Shown one piece after another: positions 35,046-46,680 of a stretch of 64,000 nt of DNA. Numbering within the stretch: position 1 is the first letter of the stretch; every line of letters starts with the position of its first letter. The notes below the pieces were generated by a model. That model searched no databases and was not told the origin of the DNA. It saw only the letters and a list, made by a program, of their open reading frames with translations. The DNA comes from Phlebiopsis flavidoalba (taxonomy: Eukaryota > Basidiomycota > Agaricomycetes > Polyporales > Phanerochaetaceae). Where the stretch lies: the NCBI GenBank assembly GCA_035772785.1, contig JAOCPU010000062.1, positions 1-64,000 of the forward strand. Direction: 5' to 3'. The position numbers were made by a program, and so were the translations under genes.

Positions 35046-38000
35046 ATGATGGCCGCCAAACTTGCCCCTCCGACTCCTTCATCCCAAACCACCATCCCCA
35101 CTCCCGCTCGAATTCGATCTCCTCCTCCTCCTCGCATTCCGCCCACTCGCGCCCGCAGTCCTTCCCAGGGCATCCCCTTTATGCGGAATCAGGGGGCAGT
35201 CATGCCCCCCACGGCCGAGGACTTATATCGTGCGTCTCTTCCCCCCTACGCTTCAGCAGCAGCCCATGGTAATCACCACGCTCGCCACCTCTCCGACGCC
35301 TCCCACTCCTATGGCTGGTCCAACGATCTCTTGCTCACTCCAGGCGACTCGCCGCCGAACCACAACCTCGCCAACCCCGCTTTGAAGAGCCACTTCCGTC
35401 AGACTCACATCAGGGCCCAGCGTCGCACGCTTCGCTTTTCGCCCTCCTCCCCCCCTCCCCTTTCGTCTCACCTCTCCTCTCTCTCCCCCCTCCCTTCTCC
35501 CCCCCCCCTTTCTTCTCCCGCGCGACACGAGAGCGTGCACTCCTCGTCCAGCGAGACCGAAGACATTGGCATGTACCTTGGCCCCACCGCCACCGACTAC
35601 AACGCCGCCATGTACGTCCCCCCACACATGCTCGGGGCAGCCCAGACATGAACGCCGCCGGGGCCTTTGGCCGCATGAATCTTGGGCCAGACACGCCCTC
35701 GAGAAGCTCGCCGCCAACGTCCGCGCCGCAACAACGACGAGCGCATCCGACCCGCGCGAAGCAGATTTTTGTCCAGGCATGGTGCGCCATAATCTCGTGG
35801 AATCGCTCGATATCACCCTTGCTCATTGAACGCCCAATTTCTGCCCACAGGCTCACCGCAAAACTATGCGCCCTACCCCGACGGTAACGTCCCCCGCCAG
35901 GGCCCTCTACTTCTCGTACCGCTCCGTGTCTGTGCGATCAGTATGGTATTCCGCACATAAACACTGCCACGCTGGGCAAGGCCATCAGGCTTTGTTTTCC
36001 TACAATCAAAACAAGGCGTCTTGGGGTCAGGGGGAACAGCAAATATCACTGTGAGCAGTCTCGATAACTCCCGCTCGGATCACTCTGTGCCAGAATGCTG
36101 ATCATCCATCCATCCACTTTCTCGCAGACTGCGGCATCCGACCTGCCACTTCTACCGAGGCCGAGTTCCTGCAAGATTACATCCGGAAATCGAACAACAA
36201 CGCTGCACAGCAGTCCGTCAACGCGGCTCGGCTAGCCAGCGAGCAGGCCGAGGGGGGGCAAGGGCTTCCGATGACGAAGACGACGACGAGTCGGATGGCC
36301 CGAGCTCTGCCAACGCCTCGAAGCGCAACTCGCTCAATCTCAGCAACGGCGCCGAAAAGCAACACGCCGTCGTCTTCCCCGACGAGAAGACTCCCACCGC
36401 CGCCTCGCTGCTTTCCCAGGCGCAGGCGTCGCAGCGGTCATCGAGCTCGTTCCCCTCACAGGCCTCCATCCGACGCCACGCGGGGCCCAGCGATGCGCCA
36501 CTGTCCGCGGGCGGTGCCGCCGCCGTGCCGTCCCAGTCGCCCTCCGAGGGCGCCGTTCCGCCTGCCATGATTGCCCTCGCCACACGGCGGGCTCAGCGTG
36601 CGACAGATGCCCCACCTTCCCGAACATCGAGGAGGCGCTCGGCCCACGAACTCGACATCGCCACAGGGCGTCGCCGCGCGCGAGGTCTGGGCCTGGTTCC
36701 AAGAGCACCTCGACGCCCTGCTCGACAGCGTCCGCTCGTTCCGCTTCGACATCCAGTTTTGAGATGCACGTCCGCACCTTCTGCGTTCCCAACCTCCAGG
36801 GTGCGCACCGTGAGGTCGTGCATGCGCCCGCCGTCCGCTGGCCTCATGGCCAAGGCTGATGCTATTGTGTATGATGTATGTGACGTTTTGCTCTGCTCTT
36901 GTTTGACAGCTCATCATGACCCGTGTGTCTGGCAGGAAATTTTGGAGTTCTTGCGCTCCCAGATGCTGTCCCCGATGTCCGCCGCGACCCTCGCAGGCCT
37001 GCGGCAGCTCGCGGACAAGATGGAAAAGATCCTCCTCCTCGTCGCCCTCGAAAGCTACGGCAACACGTTTGTCGAGCCCAAGGTCGAGCTCGGCGCCCGC
37101 TTTTGGGCACCTCGTACGTGAGTAGCCTCGCGTCATCTTCGGTCACTTCTTGATGCTCACATCTGTTCGATCACTAGTGCGGTTCCTCGGACATGTACCA
37201 GTGACGCAGGCGCTGAGCACGGTGCTCACGAACCCGAAACAGCTCGTCGAGATGAAGAAGTCGTGGCTCAAGATCGACTTTGACTCGGTCCGCAATCAGT
37301 CCGCCCTCGTCTGCAACTGCCGCCACGAGGACCTCTCGCACCTCCTCGAGGTCGAGTTTTATGACGCTCCTCGATGGCATGTCCAAGACGACGGCGAAAC
37401 CCGGTGCGGGACGTCATAGGGCATGGGCAGACAAGTGCTGCGACAGGCTGATGGTGCGGACGTGGCGAGGACCGGGCGACAATGAGCTCTGGCAGCTAGC
37501 GTGAGCGTCCTGATCCGCTGGGGGCTTTACGTAACGAGCCACGAGGTGATGCGCGATTTGGTGAGCTGTATACGTCTTCTTTCTTTTTTCGTTCTCATGC
37601 TCACCTCGGCGCAGACAATACGCAGTGACCCCGCGTTTGGCGCATTCCAAATATTGAAATTGTTCCTCGAGTACGTGGCCTGTCTCGACGCTTCTGCCCG
37701 CGCGAGTTTCGTAATGCTGATACTCCCGTGCGCAGTGACTGGATCGCCCTAAAAACGTGCTCCGAACACGTCGCGCTCTCGATAAACTCGGTTCGCAGCC
37801 TCGGTCGAACCCGTGATGCAGCAGCAGTTCTTCTCCCTCTCGCCGATGGACGGCCAGGAGAACTCGGCAACCCCCTCGGCGTCCGGCCAGGGCTGATCGC
37901 CAACACGCCCGACCACCTCGAGCATGCTCGCTGCGCTGCAGAGCGATCCCTTCGGCGGGCCTCGACCACACCGCGGGCTCGTTCGGCACACGACTCCTTC

Positions 38001-38219
38001 GTGTCGATGACATATATGTCACGACGACCACACCCCCAAGGACGACTCGCTCGCGCTCAGCGTGGCCGGTCTCTCATTCTCCGACTACGTCTCGGGCGCA
38101 CCCAGCCTTTGACGTCTCTTGGCTTCACGCACCACGATCTGGGCCTCGGCGCGTCTGGCACGCCGCCGCCGTCCAGCGAGCCAGGGAGAGCGAGACAGAA
38201 ACGAAATCGGACGCCCTGA
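35046..38219 (+). CDS. RFX-family transcription factor (Crt1/Rfx1-like)
   Basis: RFX proteins bind X-box DNA through a winged helix; the yeast homologue Crt1 represses DNA-damage genes. The start MMAAKLAPPTPSS opens a Pro/Ser-rich region to about codon 170. After TPLEKLAANV comes the DNA-binding domain over several exons: AKQIFVQAW, NYAPYPDGNVPRQGLYFSY, GIPHINTATLGKAIRLCFP, IKTRRLGVRGNSKY and CGIRP (about 35690-36160). This is the full RFX fold order. An acidic DDED/SDGPSS linker follows, then a helical region with EILEFLRSQMLSPMSAATL, LVALESYGNTFVEPKVELG, FLDMYQ, LVEMKKSWLKIDFDSVRNQ and LEVEFMTLLDGMSK, matching the conserved B/C/dimerisation regions. The tail is Gln/Ser-rich (MQQQFFSLSPMDGQE). 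Both ATG codons at 35046 and 35049 are in frame. The chosen stop follows RQKRNRTP at 38217. Frame breaks occur within the tail. Confidence 0.92.
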
Positions 38220-38705
38220 ATCGGAACACTCGCGGGGGTCGTCGCATACTCGTCGTCGTCGTTTGCCGACATTCTTTCATCTGCTCATATTGGTCGCTGG
38301 GATTTTTTCTTCTGTTATCTATCCGTACACTTACTGTTGCCACATAATCTGCCTTTCATTTTTTTGTTGCTTGCTTAATTATATTGGTATGGCCTGCACA
38401 ATGTATCGGTTCGCTCCCTCTTGTTTCGCGTTGCTCCCTGGTGTCTCAATGAAATGCCTCTTCAAACCGCCTGGAGTTTTGGAACTTGCGCGAACGGACA
38501 GTCTCATGATGTGCATGGTAAACTCTGCAATGGTCAGACCATTGTAGGCAGTTCACGGCAGCGGACAGCAGACACAGATTTGGAGAAGCCCAAATACTAT
38601 TTAGCCCGCCCTGAAAACTATGTCACTATGCAATTGCCTGCGAAACGCTAAGATAGAATAGCAGAGATGAGTAGGGGTGCTTGGTATCCAATATACAAGC
38701 TTTTA

Positions 38706-40568
38706 TCATGACTCTCTCTGCAACAGATCAGCACTGCCATTTTCCTCCACCGTCTCAAGCTTCTCCAACCACCTCAGGTCCTCAGGAACAGGCACGGACA
38801 ACCCTGGTTCAGGGACAGCAGGCGTCGGCGCAGCTCGCGGCGGCAGCTCGCCGCCCGCCGTTTGGAGGCGTGACGTCGTCGGCTGCAGGCAAGTCGACCT
38901 TGTTCGCCTTTCCAGTGAGACGCCTCGATCTCCTTCTCCGCCTTGGCCTTGTTCTCGGCCGTGACGCGTGCCTGGTTGGCCCTCGAACCACGCTTTCTTC
39001 GTCTTCAGGTCAGCTCGGTCAGACGCGGGACGTCGGCGGTCGACGTCGGTGGCGGGATGGAGAGCGAGAGCAGCGCGGAGAGGGTCGCCAGTGGGACGTG
39101 GAGCTTGTCGACTGACGCCTCGGCTGGCTCGGCTGGCCAACGGGCGACGGGCGCAGGGTTGCCGCCCTTCTTGCCCTTCTTGCCCTTGCCACCGACGAAG
39201 TACGAGTCCTCCTCCTCGCCCTTCTTCTTTCTTGCGCACCACCATGCCTCTGTTTGTGGTGCCTCGACCTTGCGGATATCGAGTTCAGGCACCACACCGG
39301 CAACAGAGGCCTTTTGTGCCTTCTCCGCAGAGAGCGTTGGCGGCGCACCGCCGGTCTTCCCAGAGAAGTAGTCGATCAGGGTATGGCAGTCCTCAATCTG
39401 CGCTGGAAGGCAGGCATATCTGCCTCTTCACGGAGACGATCGCCGATGTCCTTCTTCTTGGCCTGCTCGTCCGCCTCGCGCTGTGCGCGCGCACGCTCGG
39501 CACGACGTGCACGGTCCTCCTGGAGCTTCTGGTAGAACTTGTCGTTCGCGTCGCGGTAGCGCTGGGCAGACTCGCGCATTGAGGTTGTAGAGCGTGTCGA
39601 GCTGCGCCTGCAGCTCCGTCCGCTCGTCCTGCAGCTTGTTGCGTGCCTCCTGTGACTGCTCGGCCTGCCTCTTCAGCTCGTCTAGCTCTGTCTGGATCGC
39701 GTCGTACTTCTCAGACATTGCCTTGCTCTCCGGGTCATCAAGTTGCTTCCGCAACTCGTCCGCGGGACGCGCGGTCGGCCTCAATGGCTGCCTGGTCAGC
39801 TTGGAAGCCCCCTCAACTGTCCGCAAGTTTGCGCTTCAGCGTTGAAATCTCGGCAAGTGCACGCTTTCATCCCCCAGCTTCAGGTTGCCAGACTCGATTT
39901 GTTTGTCGAGTTGCCTACGAGTCATGAGAAGCGGGCCCATGTCGCGTACAATTATGCACTATACCTAATGCGGTCATCGACCTCTTGAACATTCTTGTAC
40001 GGAAGCTTGGCCTTGGCGCGCGTTCAGGTCTTTTATCTGAAAAACAGGCGAGCGGAGATCAGCAATGAGGGTAAGTGGTGGACACGACTATGACGCACCT
40101 TCTTCTGAACGCCATCCTGGAGGGCTTTCAATTGATCAAAGACCTTACTGCGAGCCTGCTTAATGTTGCCCTGCGAAGTGCGGATCTCTGCGAGCTGGTC
40201 CAGAAGTTGTTTTCTCCGCTCCTGTGCAGGTCCGCTTCTTCCTCCCGACACATTTGTCTTTGACAGAGTTCTACGGCCATGGGGATACGAGTGAGAACGG
40301 TCCCTGCGCAGATATGACATAGTGATCAGACGAGACACACCAGACGGGTCTGCAGACCGTCAATCTCAGCCTTGATTTTGTTCTGCTCGGCATCGTAAGC
40401 AGCAGGCTTTTCCGGTTTACCAGTGCCGTAGACAGTGAGCTCTATCTGGGCCGAGGTAACCGGTGCGCTAGCAGCGGTGACGGGTGTCGAAGTGCACAGT
40501 GGAGGGCGCAGAGGCCTTAGGCTTCTTGCCAGCGCCGTTCCGGTCTGCTTAGCTTTGGTAGAGGCCAT
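38706..40568 (-). CDS. bfr1: BFR1-like coiled-coil RNA-associated protein
   Basis: Yeast Bfr1 associates with polysomes and mRNPs at the endoplasmic reticulum. The start MASTKAKQTGTA at 40568 leads to GKKPKASAPSTVHFDT in a shifted frame, then KPAAYDAEQNKIKAEIDGLQ. A long coiled coil follows: RRKQLLDQLAEIRTSQGNIK, VFDQLKALQDGVQKK, DDPESKAMSEKYDAIQTELD, RYRDANDKFYQKLQEDRARR and RAQREADEQAKKKDIGDRL. DCHTLIDYFSGKTG, which precedes a Lys-rich KKKGEEEDSYFVGGKGKKGK segment, is typical of Bfr1 C-termini. The end reads VPEDLRWLEKLETVEENGSA and stops at 38706. The length of about 550-600 residues is close to fungal Bfr1. Frame breaks lie at about 40540, 39830 and 39370. Confidence 0.87.
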
Positions 40569-40940
40569 GATTAGCTGAAATTAAGAGGACTGCAGCGTCC
40601 TTTTGGTAGTCGAGTCAACGAAGGTGGTGGTGGTAGTGCAGATGCAGGGGAAACCGTGAGAAGGTCTCCGAGAGTCCAGGAAATTAGACCGGATAATGAG
40701 ACGAGGTGGTTGGGAGCCTGAAATTACGTGACGTGGCTCAGACGCATTTCAGCATCCAATCCTCATCAACCGTTGCCACCAAGCCCCCGCAACCCCACAT
40801 GGTCGTCGTCTGAGCACTGAATTCTTACGACTTCACTCAGTGAAACGGGCAAGAATAGAGAATAATGGTATGTTACACAACAGCATGCAGAGAAAGACAA
40901 GGAAAAAGTGCAAGGTCGAAAAGACGAGTCCAGCAGCTGC

Positions 40941-41705
40941 TCAGAAGACAATCTTCTGGTCCAATTTTTCCACCTCCTCCACACACTCCTTGTACAATTC
41001 CCGGTAGTCCTCCTCCTTGTCCGCTCGCCCTCCTTCTTTTTCGACTCATTTTTTCTGGTCTAGGACATACCATGACGCAGCTTGTTGGCCGCTTTGTTGA
41101 GCTTGCCTGTCCGAGTTCTTCTTTTGAGGTAACGAAGACATATGGGATCCCGGCGTCTTCGCTCATGACGGGAAGATGCGAAATAATATCATTGGTGTAA
41201 TGTCGGCAGCAAGAACGAGCACAGACTGGATATACTGCGTCAGTATGAGATAAGCACGTATGAGCAAGGTGTACTGACCCCTTCTCTCCCTTACGGATTC
41301 CCTTGACCACTCCTTGACACCACGCTTCACTTGCCGTTGTTTTGAAGCTTACGCGCGTAATCGTCATTTACACTGCCCATATGAAGTATATTCAGAGTAC
41401 GCACCCTTCTTAATCGTCTTGTGAAGCTTCTTAAGCAATTTCTTCTGCGCTAACGGGATGCGCAATGGGGGAGAGGTACTCCAGAGGGATGGACAATCTC
41501 CTCCTTTTCCTTCTTCTCTTTTCTCACAACCTAAAGGATATCAGCAACATGTTCCATACTGTGCGACGCCGACACACTAACCTTCGCAGCTTCCGCATCT
41601 CCCATTTCTACATCCTCGCCCACAGGGTACTATAGATTCGGTGACCTCCTCAGTGACCTCCTTCGACTTCCATCTTGTGCTTTTTCTCGGACTTGTCCTT
41701 GGCCA
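40941..41705 (-). CDS. nhp2: H/ACA ribonucleoprotein subunit NHP2 (L7Ae family)
   Basis: NHP2 is one of four core proteins of box H/ACA snoRNPs, which direct pseudouridylation of rRNA in the nucleolus. The start MAKDKSEKKHKMEVE at 41705 leads into an acidic segment, VTEEVTESIVP and EDVEMGDAE (shifted frame). After an intron come EKKEKEEIVHP, YLSPIAHP and LLKKLHKTIKK, then KRGVKEVVKGIRKGEKG with the RNA-contacting basic segment. The L7Ae core follows: VLAADITP, IISHLPVMSEDAGIPYVF, VTSKEELGQASSTKRPTSCV and MVCP. The end is EEDYRELYKECVEEVEKLDQ plus KIVF and a stop at 40941. Introns lie at about 41532-41580, 41350-41410 and 41230-41280. Length fits the usual 155-170 residues. Confidence 0.94.
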
Positions 41706-41829
41706 TTTTTGGATAATGGGACAGAGATATGGATGAGGCCTGAGGACTGAAAAGTACCAGAAGGGATAGTGTAACAGGAGTGTATTTCGATCGAAATTCG
41801 AGCACGCAAAAAATGGGCGCTTCATAAAG

Positions 41830-43586
41830 CGCGCACGTGACTATTTATTCCCGTCATCATTATCAGGTGATCTGTCATTGTGTCACGCTCCTCAACAACC
41901 CCCCCGGAGCTCCTGCCCTGCAGTCTCCAGACCGTTGTTTAATACTGCTTTTAAAATCGTTCTGGGTTGAAAGTTTTGTCATGCATCGTTCAGATTGCTG
42001 TCCAGTTTTGCTTTCGCGTCGACATGAAGTTACAAAAAGGTGTATAATGTGGCAGATGATGCTGCTTGCTGTGGAGGCCTCGCGAGCCTACATGGGTCTA
42101 CTGATCTTCATGGTGTCTCCGGAAGTCGGGAGGTCGCTCGACTATAAGAGATGGCTCACGAGCAGCCTGGCAAGTCTGCCGGCGTCAGTATGTATAGTGA
42201 TGCTGGCGGGGCCGGACGTGGTCGCCTGACCCTCACTGGCAATGGCAGACTTCGTACATGTCCATACATATCTATGGGTTCGATTCACAGGAGAAAGTCT
42301 ATCTGCAGACCGAGGGCGAAGTCCAGAATTGAAGAAATTTCGAGGATGGTTCGCTCAACGCCGCCACATACATAACGCCACAACGGGTTTCAGCATGGCG
42401 CCTCCGAGTCATCTTGCCTTTGACCACCACGTCCGAATTTCTTCCTTCATCCTCGTGTTCTGATTTGTGCCTCTCGCAATGTTCTCTCTGGGCTCAACAG
42501 CCCTCATCTCCAACTCATCTGCAGAGAAATGAGATCATAAGGACCCGCAGTGTGCAAACAGGAAGAGCGTACAAAGATATAGCAATCACGATTGGAGTTA
42601 CTTGTCTCGATCCACCCACGTATATGGCTCTTTGGAAAGCTAGCTAAGGATGCTTGTTAGTCCCTATGTCTTCTGTTCCAAAACTGTGTTCTATCACGCC
42701 TTGGATACTCTACTATCGTTCGCAGGAAAACGGCGTCAGGTCGTCATCCGTCGTTGCTCCTCCCAACTGTGCGCCTATCTCAGCTATTCTGCCGCCGCTT
42801 CATAGGTCCAACATCCCATACACCGTTAATATGCGCTTCCCGTCTTACCCAACCTACAAGGGAAAGGACGTGCAGAAGCTATGTATGTAGGCTCGTCACA
42901 TGAGGATTGGCTCGCTATTGCCCTTTATATGATCCCTCTTTCGGTCGGCTTCATCTCAATGCGCAGCGCTCAGGACTCTCAGCAAAGCAGTTTCTTCCAT
43001 GATCAGCTAGCCTGCTGAGTACTAGGGTTTCCTACACCCGTCCGAAACAAGCTGTTTACTGTGCATCCTTCACGATCCGATGACCTGTTTAAAACCGGGG
43101 ACCTGTGTGATGAAAACTTTCCGCAGAAAAGTTTCCTCATATACCGACATAAACACTCATGTTTTGGGCTTTTCTGGATCATCATGGACCTGTTTCGCGC
43201 TGTTGCAGGAACATCTCAGGTCGTGTTCGGACGCCGCGCGCAAACGAAAAGCCCGCGATTGGACCACATTGTGCGTGCGGATCATTCCACTTCAAAGCTT
43301 CACGATGTCATCAGTCCAGAGACTTGTGCCTTTGATGCTTTCCAATACTAAAACAAGTGACTGCGTAAAGAGCAGTCCATGTAATCTCTGATCGTGTAGT
43401 GTATGGACGACGCGTGACCGAGGTTGATTTCGTGATCTGGACCAGGTCAGGGCCCCCCCGCGCGACCTCTTGAACCGAACCAGCCCCTCGTTTATCCTTC
43501 TCCCCACCAAGCATCTCTCCTCCCACGACCACATTTTAGCGACCCTCACGACTACTCGTTCACTAAACATTCCAACATTCTAAACA
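41830..43586. other. Unassigned region with plus-strand open frames
   Basis: Plus-strand frames at 41837-42229, 42242-42463 and 43061-43391 look somewhat protein-like (for example FRGWFAQRRHIHNATTGF) but could not be joined into a known domain. A lineage-specific, intron-rich gene is possible. Confidence 0.35.
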
Positions 43587-46055
43587 ATGGAGTCTAATTT
43601 TGGTCTCTTCACTCGCAGCTTTGGTACTTGCTCCTGGCTCCGGCCCCCCCGCCATCAACGTAAGTCCCACCTTTCCCTTTCCTCGTCGTGTCGCTCACAG
43701 CGCCATGCCCATGCTGCGCCTTCCCTTCTACCTCTCCTTTCTCCTTGTCTCCCGGCTCTACCTCCTCGTCTCTCTCCTGCGGAGAAGATCGCCGAGCTCG
43801 AGGTTGTCTGTGAGAGCAACCGGGCGCCCGAAACGTGTATCTGTTGCAACATCACCGCCTCTCGACAGCCGAGCGGTACTCGCCAGCAGACCAAGTTTTT
43901 TGCAAGTCGTCTCTCAACTTGAAAGAGTTGAAGGCCGAGTCTCGCGTGCGGAGAAGGAGCGCAGTGTGGCACTCGAGGAGACTGTCAAGGAGCTCGGGGA
44001 GGCGAAGGCGTGCCGTCGAAGCGGAGAGGGACCGGTTCGAGTTTGCTCTCGGTGCGGTCGAGCAGCAGGTTGCTCTTGCGAACGAGTGAGAACGAGGAGC
44101 TGATGGCCTGCATCGACGTTTCGTGGTGAAGCGGCTTTTTTTATTTGCTATGAGGGCCGTTCTGCTGAAGACGCCGAAGCAACAACTCGCTACTCTACTG
44201 CCCTCGACGCCGTTCAGAACGAGTCTGCCCCTCGTCAAGTTTGCAGAAGGCACCAAGCTCGAGGACACCACATTGGAGATATGGCGCGAATGAGAGCGCA
44301 AGATTTGTGTCGTATAGCACGCGACCAATCTTCGTAGCCCGAGGTTGCACACTATCTCGGTCTTGAGCGCAACGACCTTCGCACTGAGGTCGGGTCGGGC
44401 AGTCTCCGCGAGCGCGATGACTTGGTCAAGTGTTGTCAAGAAGCCAGAGCAAAGGTTGCTGAGTATGGCCTTCAGAGGGCTACGCAGGGCTGCGAACTGA
44501 CCGACTCATCGCTGTTTCCCTCAGGGTCGCTCAACGGCGAGATCAAGGAGGTCACAAAAAGGAGCGCAACCAGCTCCTCGCCTGTCAGAGCGCACGTATG
44601 AAGTGAAGAGGACCTCGAACGCGCAAGCTGTCGGCCGTCATGACTGCTGATGAAAGCCGATCTCACTGAAAACGCCTCCTCAGACACGGAGGCAAAGGCT
44701 GTGAGGAGCTCACCGACAGCAAGCTGCGACGGTCTTCGCATGGAGCTCGACACAGAGCGCGAGGCGAGCGCGAAATACGATCTCTCTCTTATCTCTGCTA
44801 TGACTGCTCACCATGACGAGGCTGCTGCCTCACCTCTCAGAGTCATAGGCCTCAACTCAACTACCCGGCACGAAAGACACCTCATTGCTTACACCTTGTG
44901 GGACGAGCCATCGCTGACCAGGACGAAGAAGAGCAACGACCTTCAGAGCGCTCCCAGGTTGGGCCGTCTCTCGTCGCCCGGGCCGTTCATCTCTCCAGCC
45001 AAGTGCTCCCGCCTCTCCAACAAGTGTTCCCGTCTCTCCAGCAAGCGCTCCCGTCTCTCCTCTGTTATTGTCGCTCCTTCAGCGTGAGAAGGCGAAGTTG
45101 GAGTGCGACCTCGTGAATGAAGTCGAGGACATTACGGGCTTCTTCGGGATACGCTCTACGACCCCCTTGAGATCACGAAGCTTTGCCAGCTCCGGGCCAT
45201 GGTAGAGGAAGCTTCGGCCGAGTTCACGGCAATGGCTGGGCGTCAGCACGAGACCGAACGTAGCGCCCTCGAGCAGACTATTCTCAAATGTCCAAGCTGA
45301 ACGCGACGCCGAGTTACACTGTAAGCCGGCTCGCTCTGGAGAAGCGGCTTGCCGACGCCGAGGGCGGCATTTACGTTGGAGCGGAACAAGAGAGCTCAGT
45401 AGACCCGAGATTGCCCTCGCTGCACGCTGACAGGAGTAAGGAGAGGAACATCGAGCTCTCTGCGGAGCCACAGAGCGCGGTGCGTTTTGCGCACAATGAC
45501 GGTCGAGGAGGAGAACAAGGTGGCTGAAGGGCGCAGTTGTTGGAGGTAGCAGAGGAGGCTCACGCGTCGTACTGAGGAGGACCTGGAGGTATTCACGTCA
45601 CATCGCGTGTCAGCTCTGAAGGAGGAGAAACAGAGCGGCCGTGAGACCTTGAGCCATAGAGAAGGTTTGGCTTCTGTGGAACGCCGACTCGCCCACCATT
45701 GGGTCGATGCGCTGTGCAACATGCTCGCGTCCTTCAAAGAGGGAAAATGGGCAGCTTGTCGGGAGAGGACGACGACTCGGACTTGGCCAGGAGTGTCTCG
45801 TACATGGACCTGTCCCGAGCTTTCAACCCCTCTGGGCAGCCAACGTGGCCCTCAGGGCACACAGCGCACGAACTACGACGAGGAATCGCACGATGAAGTT
45901 CTTGAACTTTGGCCGAGTCTGACTCGGACAGTGTTGAGGGTGACGAGTACTCTGACACCGACGAGTCACTCCGACACACTGACGACTCGCGACGCGTAAG
46001 CATCCTGCTTGGTAGCAGCATGTCATTACATCGCTTGTCTGTTGTTAGACACTGA
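43587..46055 (+). CDS. Long coiled-coil protein, function unknown
   Basis: Not recognised. From MESNFGLFTRSF at 43587 the plus strand, after an intron, gives helical, Glu/Arg/Leu-rich sequence in alternating frames. Examples are SPAEKIAELEVVCESN, ERVEGRVSRAEKERSVALEE, VEAERDRFEFALGAVEQQVA, RNDLRTEVGS, EARAKVAEYGLQRATQGCEL, LECDLVNEVEDITG and LRAMVEEASAEFTAMAGRQH. The acidic C-terminus (SDSVEGDEYSDTDESL) ends LSVVRH and stop near 46053; an earlier stop lies at 45997. Heptad-like spacing indicates an extended coiled coil of roughly 700-800 residues. Such proteins are often tethers or cytoskeletal linkers, but that is only inference. Frame shifts are frequent and the exon joints are unresolved. 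Confidence 0.5.
45003..45062 (+). repeat. 18-base tandem repeat inside the coiled-coil gene
   Basis: TGCTCCCGCCTCTCC, TGTTCCCGTCTCTCC and CGCTCCCGTCTCTCC recur every 18 bases. In one frame they encode a repeated Cys/Arg-Ser-Arg-Leu-Ser unit, in another QVLPPLQ-like repeats. Confidence 0.75.
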
Positions 46056-46370
46056 TCACATGTTTTGGTAGCTCATAGATGTCCGTTCTTTCGCAGCTCC
46101 CGGATCATTCAACTATCTATCGCTACACGATTCTATAATTGGCTGGCAACTATAGATCCTTAATACCGAAGCCTGGAGCTTCATTATTACGGGCTCAACA
46201 TATCCACACCTAATACGCGAAGACCACGCTCGTAGATCGAAGACGTCCCACCGCCGCACACCATCCCATCATCGCCTCGACGCATATACCCAGCATTCAC
46301 ATCGCGAAATACCCCATGGCACTTTATTCGCATACCGCATGGAGACTACCGGCACTTCAGTCTCTCCTCC

Positions 46371-46680
46371 GCCACCTCGACAGGGGCATCACACTCATCC
46401 TATGAATACATTAACGCTGTCACTCGTGTGCGTGTCTCAATGTCACACACATTCCGACGAGACTGCAATTCAGTCTCTTGTCAATTTCTCCATTCCGCCA
46501 CCCTCGACAGGGGCACAGACTCATACTCAGGCCATCACTCTGCACGGGGGGGGGGGGGAAACTACACATCCCCGACGAGACTACAATTCAGTCTCGTCAA
46601 TTTCTGCCTCCGGACCCTCGACAGGGGCACACATCATCCTAGACCATGTCACTCGTCCCCACTTCACACATCATTCTCAA
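46371..46680. repeat. Imperfect tandem repeat, about 110-130-base unit, with G13 tract
   Basis: The words CCTCGACAGGGGCA recur at about 46374, 46502 and 46613, each preceded by GACTACAATTCAGTCTC-like sequence. One unit is interrupted by thirteen G at 46546-46558. The spacing differs (about 128 and 111 bases), partly because of the G tract. Frames through the repeat are probably not coding. Confidence 0.7.

Noticed and set aside
36340..37136. Minus frames of 150-226 codons under the RFX gene
   Set aside because: Antisense shadows of the conserved RFX C-terminal region.
42277..42287. GGTTCGATTC, a tRNA B-box-like word
   Set aside because: The flanking bases do not form a T stem and no A box or acceptor stem was found at the right distance.
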